A stretch of 6,444 nucleotides of DNA, from contig CACZRJ010000027.1 of the NCBI GenBank assembly GCA_902783535.1, positions 1-6,444 of the forward strand, given 5' to 3'. Made by a program: the position numbers and the translations under genes. Below the pieces are notes generated by a model. That model did no database searches, had not been told where the DNA came from, and was given only the letters and a program-made list of their open reading frames with translations. How positions within the stretch are numbered: the stretch's first letter is position 1; the number at the start of each line of letters is the position of its first letter. The stretch comes from an uncultured Ruminococcus sp. (GTDB lineage Bacteria; Bacillota; Clostridia; Oscillospirales; CAG-382). This document shows positions 6,438 through 6,444 of this stretch, piece after piece.

Positions 6438-6444
6438 ATGAAAG
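6438..6444 (+). CDS. Possible start of a downstream gene (cut by right edge)
   Basis: An ATG followed by AAA G is the first plausible start after the promoter and AAAGGA ribosome binding site, but the site is 16 bases away, longer than usual. An in-frame CTG at 6429 would be closer. Only seven bases of the ATG reading are visible, so nothing can be said about the product. Confidence 0.25.

Overview
The window is a housekeeping stretch of a bacterial chromosome. It most resembles a Bacillota/Clostridia-type organism with fairly high G+C (mid-50s percent by eye, not counted). The placement rests on three things: a yqeK-rsfS-leuS gene order familiar from that group, a compact leucyl-tRNA synthetase with clostridial-style motifs, and AAAGGAG-type ribosome binding sites with sigma-A-like promoters. 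The species cannot be named from the sequence.

Layout. Bases 1-294 (minus strand) hold the first 98 residues of a Gfo/Idh/MocA-family NAD(P)-dependent oxidoreductase that runs off the left edge. Bases 295-498 form a divergent control region. It carries a strong promoter for the plus strand (TTGACA, 18 bases, TATAAT) and a weaker candidate for the minus strand. From 499 to 6363 five plus-strand genes lie close together: argS (arginyl-tRNA synthetase), yebC (YebC/PmpR/TACO1 translation factor), yqeK (HD-domain Ap4A hydrolase), rsfS (ribosome silencing factor) and leuS (leucyl-tRNA synthetase). The gaps are 35, 5, -1 (one-base overlap) and 39 bases, with no hairpin terminator seen between genes, so they probably form one operon. 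After leuS a second promoter-like sequence (TTCACA, 16 bases, TATAAT) and ribosome binding site precede a gene that is cut off by the right edge.

How the genes fit together. All five serve translation. Two enzymes charge tRNA, YebC helps ribosomes through difficult sequences, RsfS keeps ribosomal subunits apart when nutrients are short, and YqeK degrades Ap4A, a by-product of aminoacyl-tRNA synthetases. The oxidoreductase faces the other way and is probably unrelated metabolism.

No previously undescribed system was found. The findings are modest: sequence variants in known motifs, operon composition, and a shared promoter/ribosome-binding-site cassette at the two ends of the operon.
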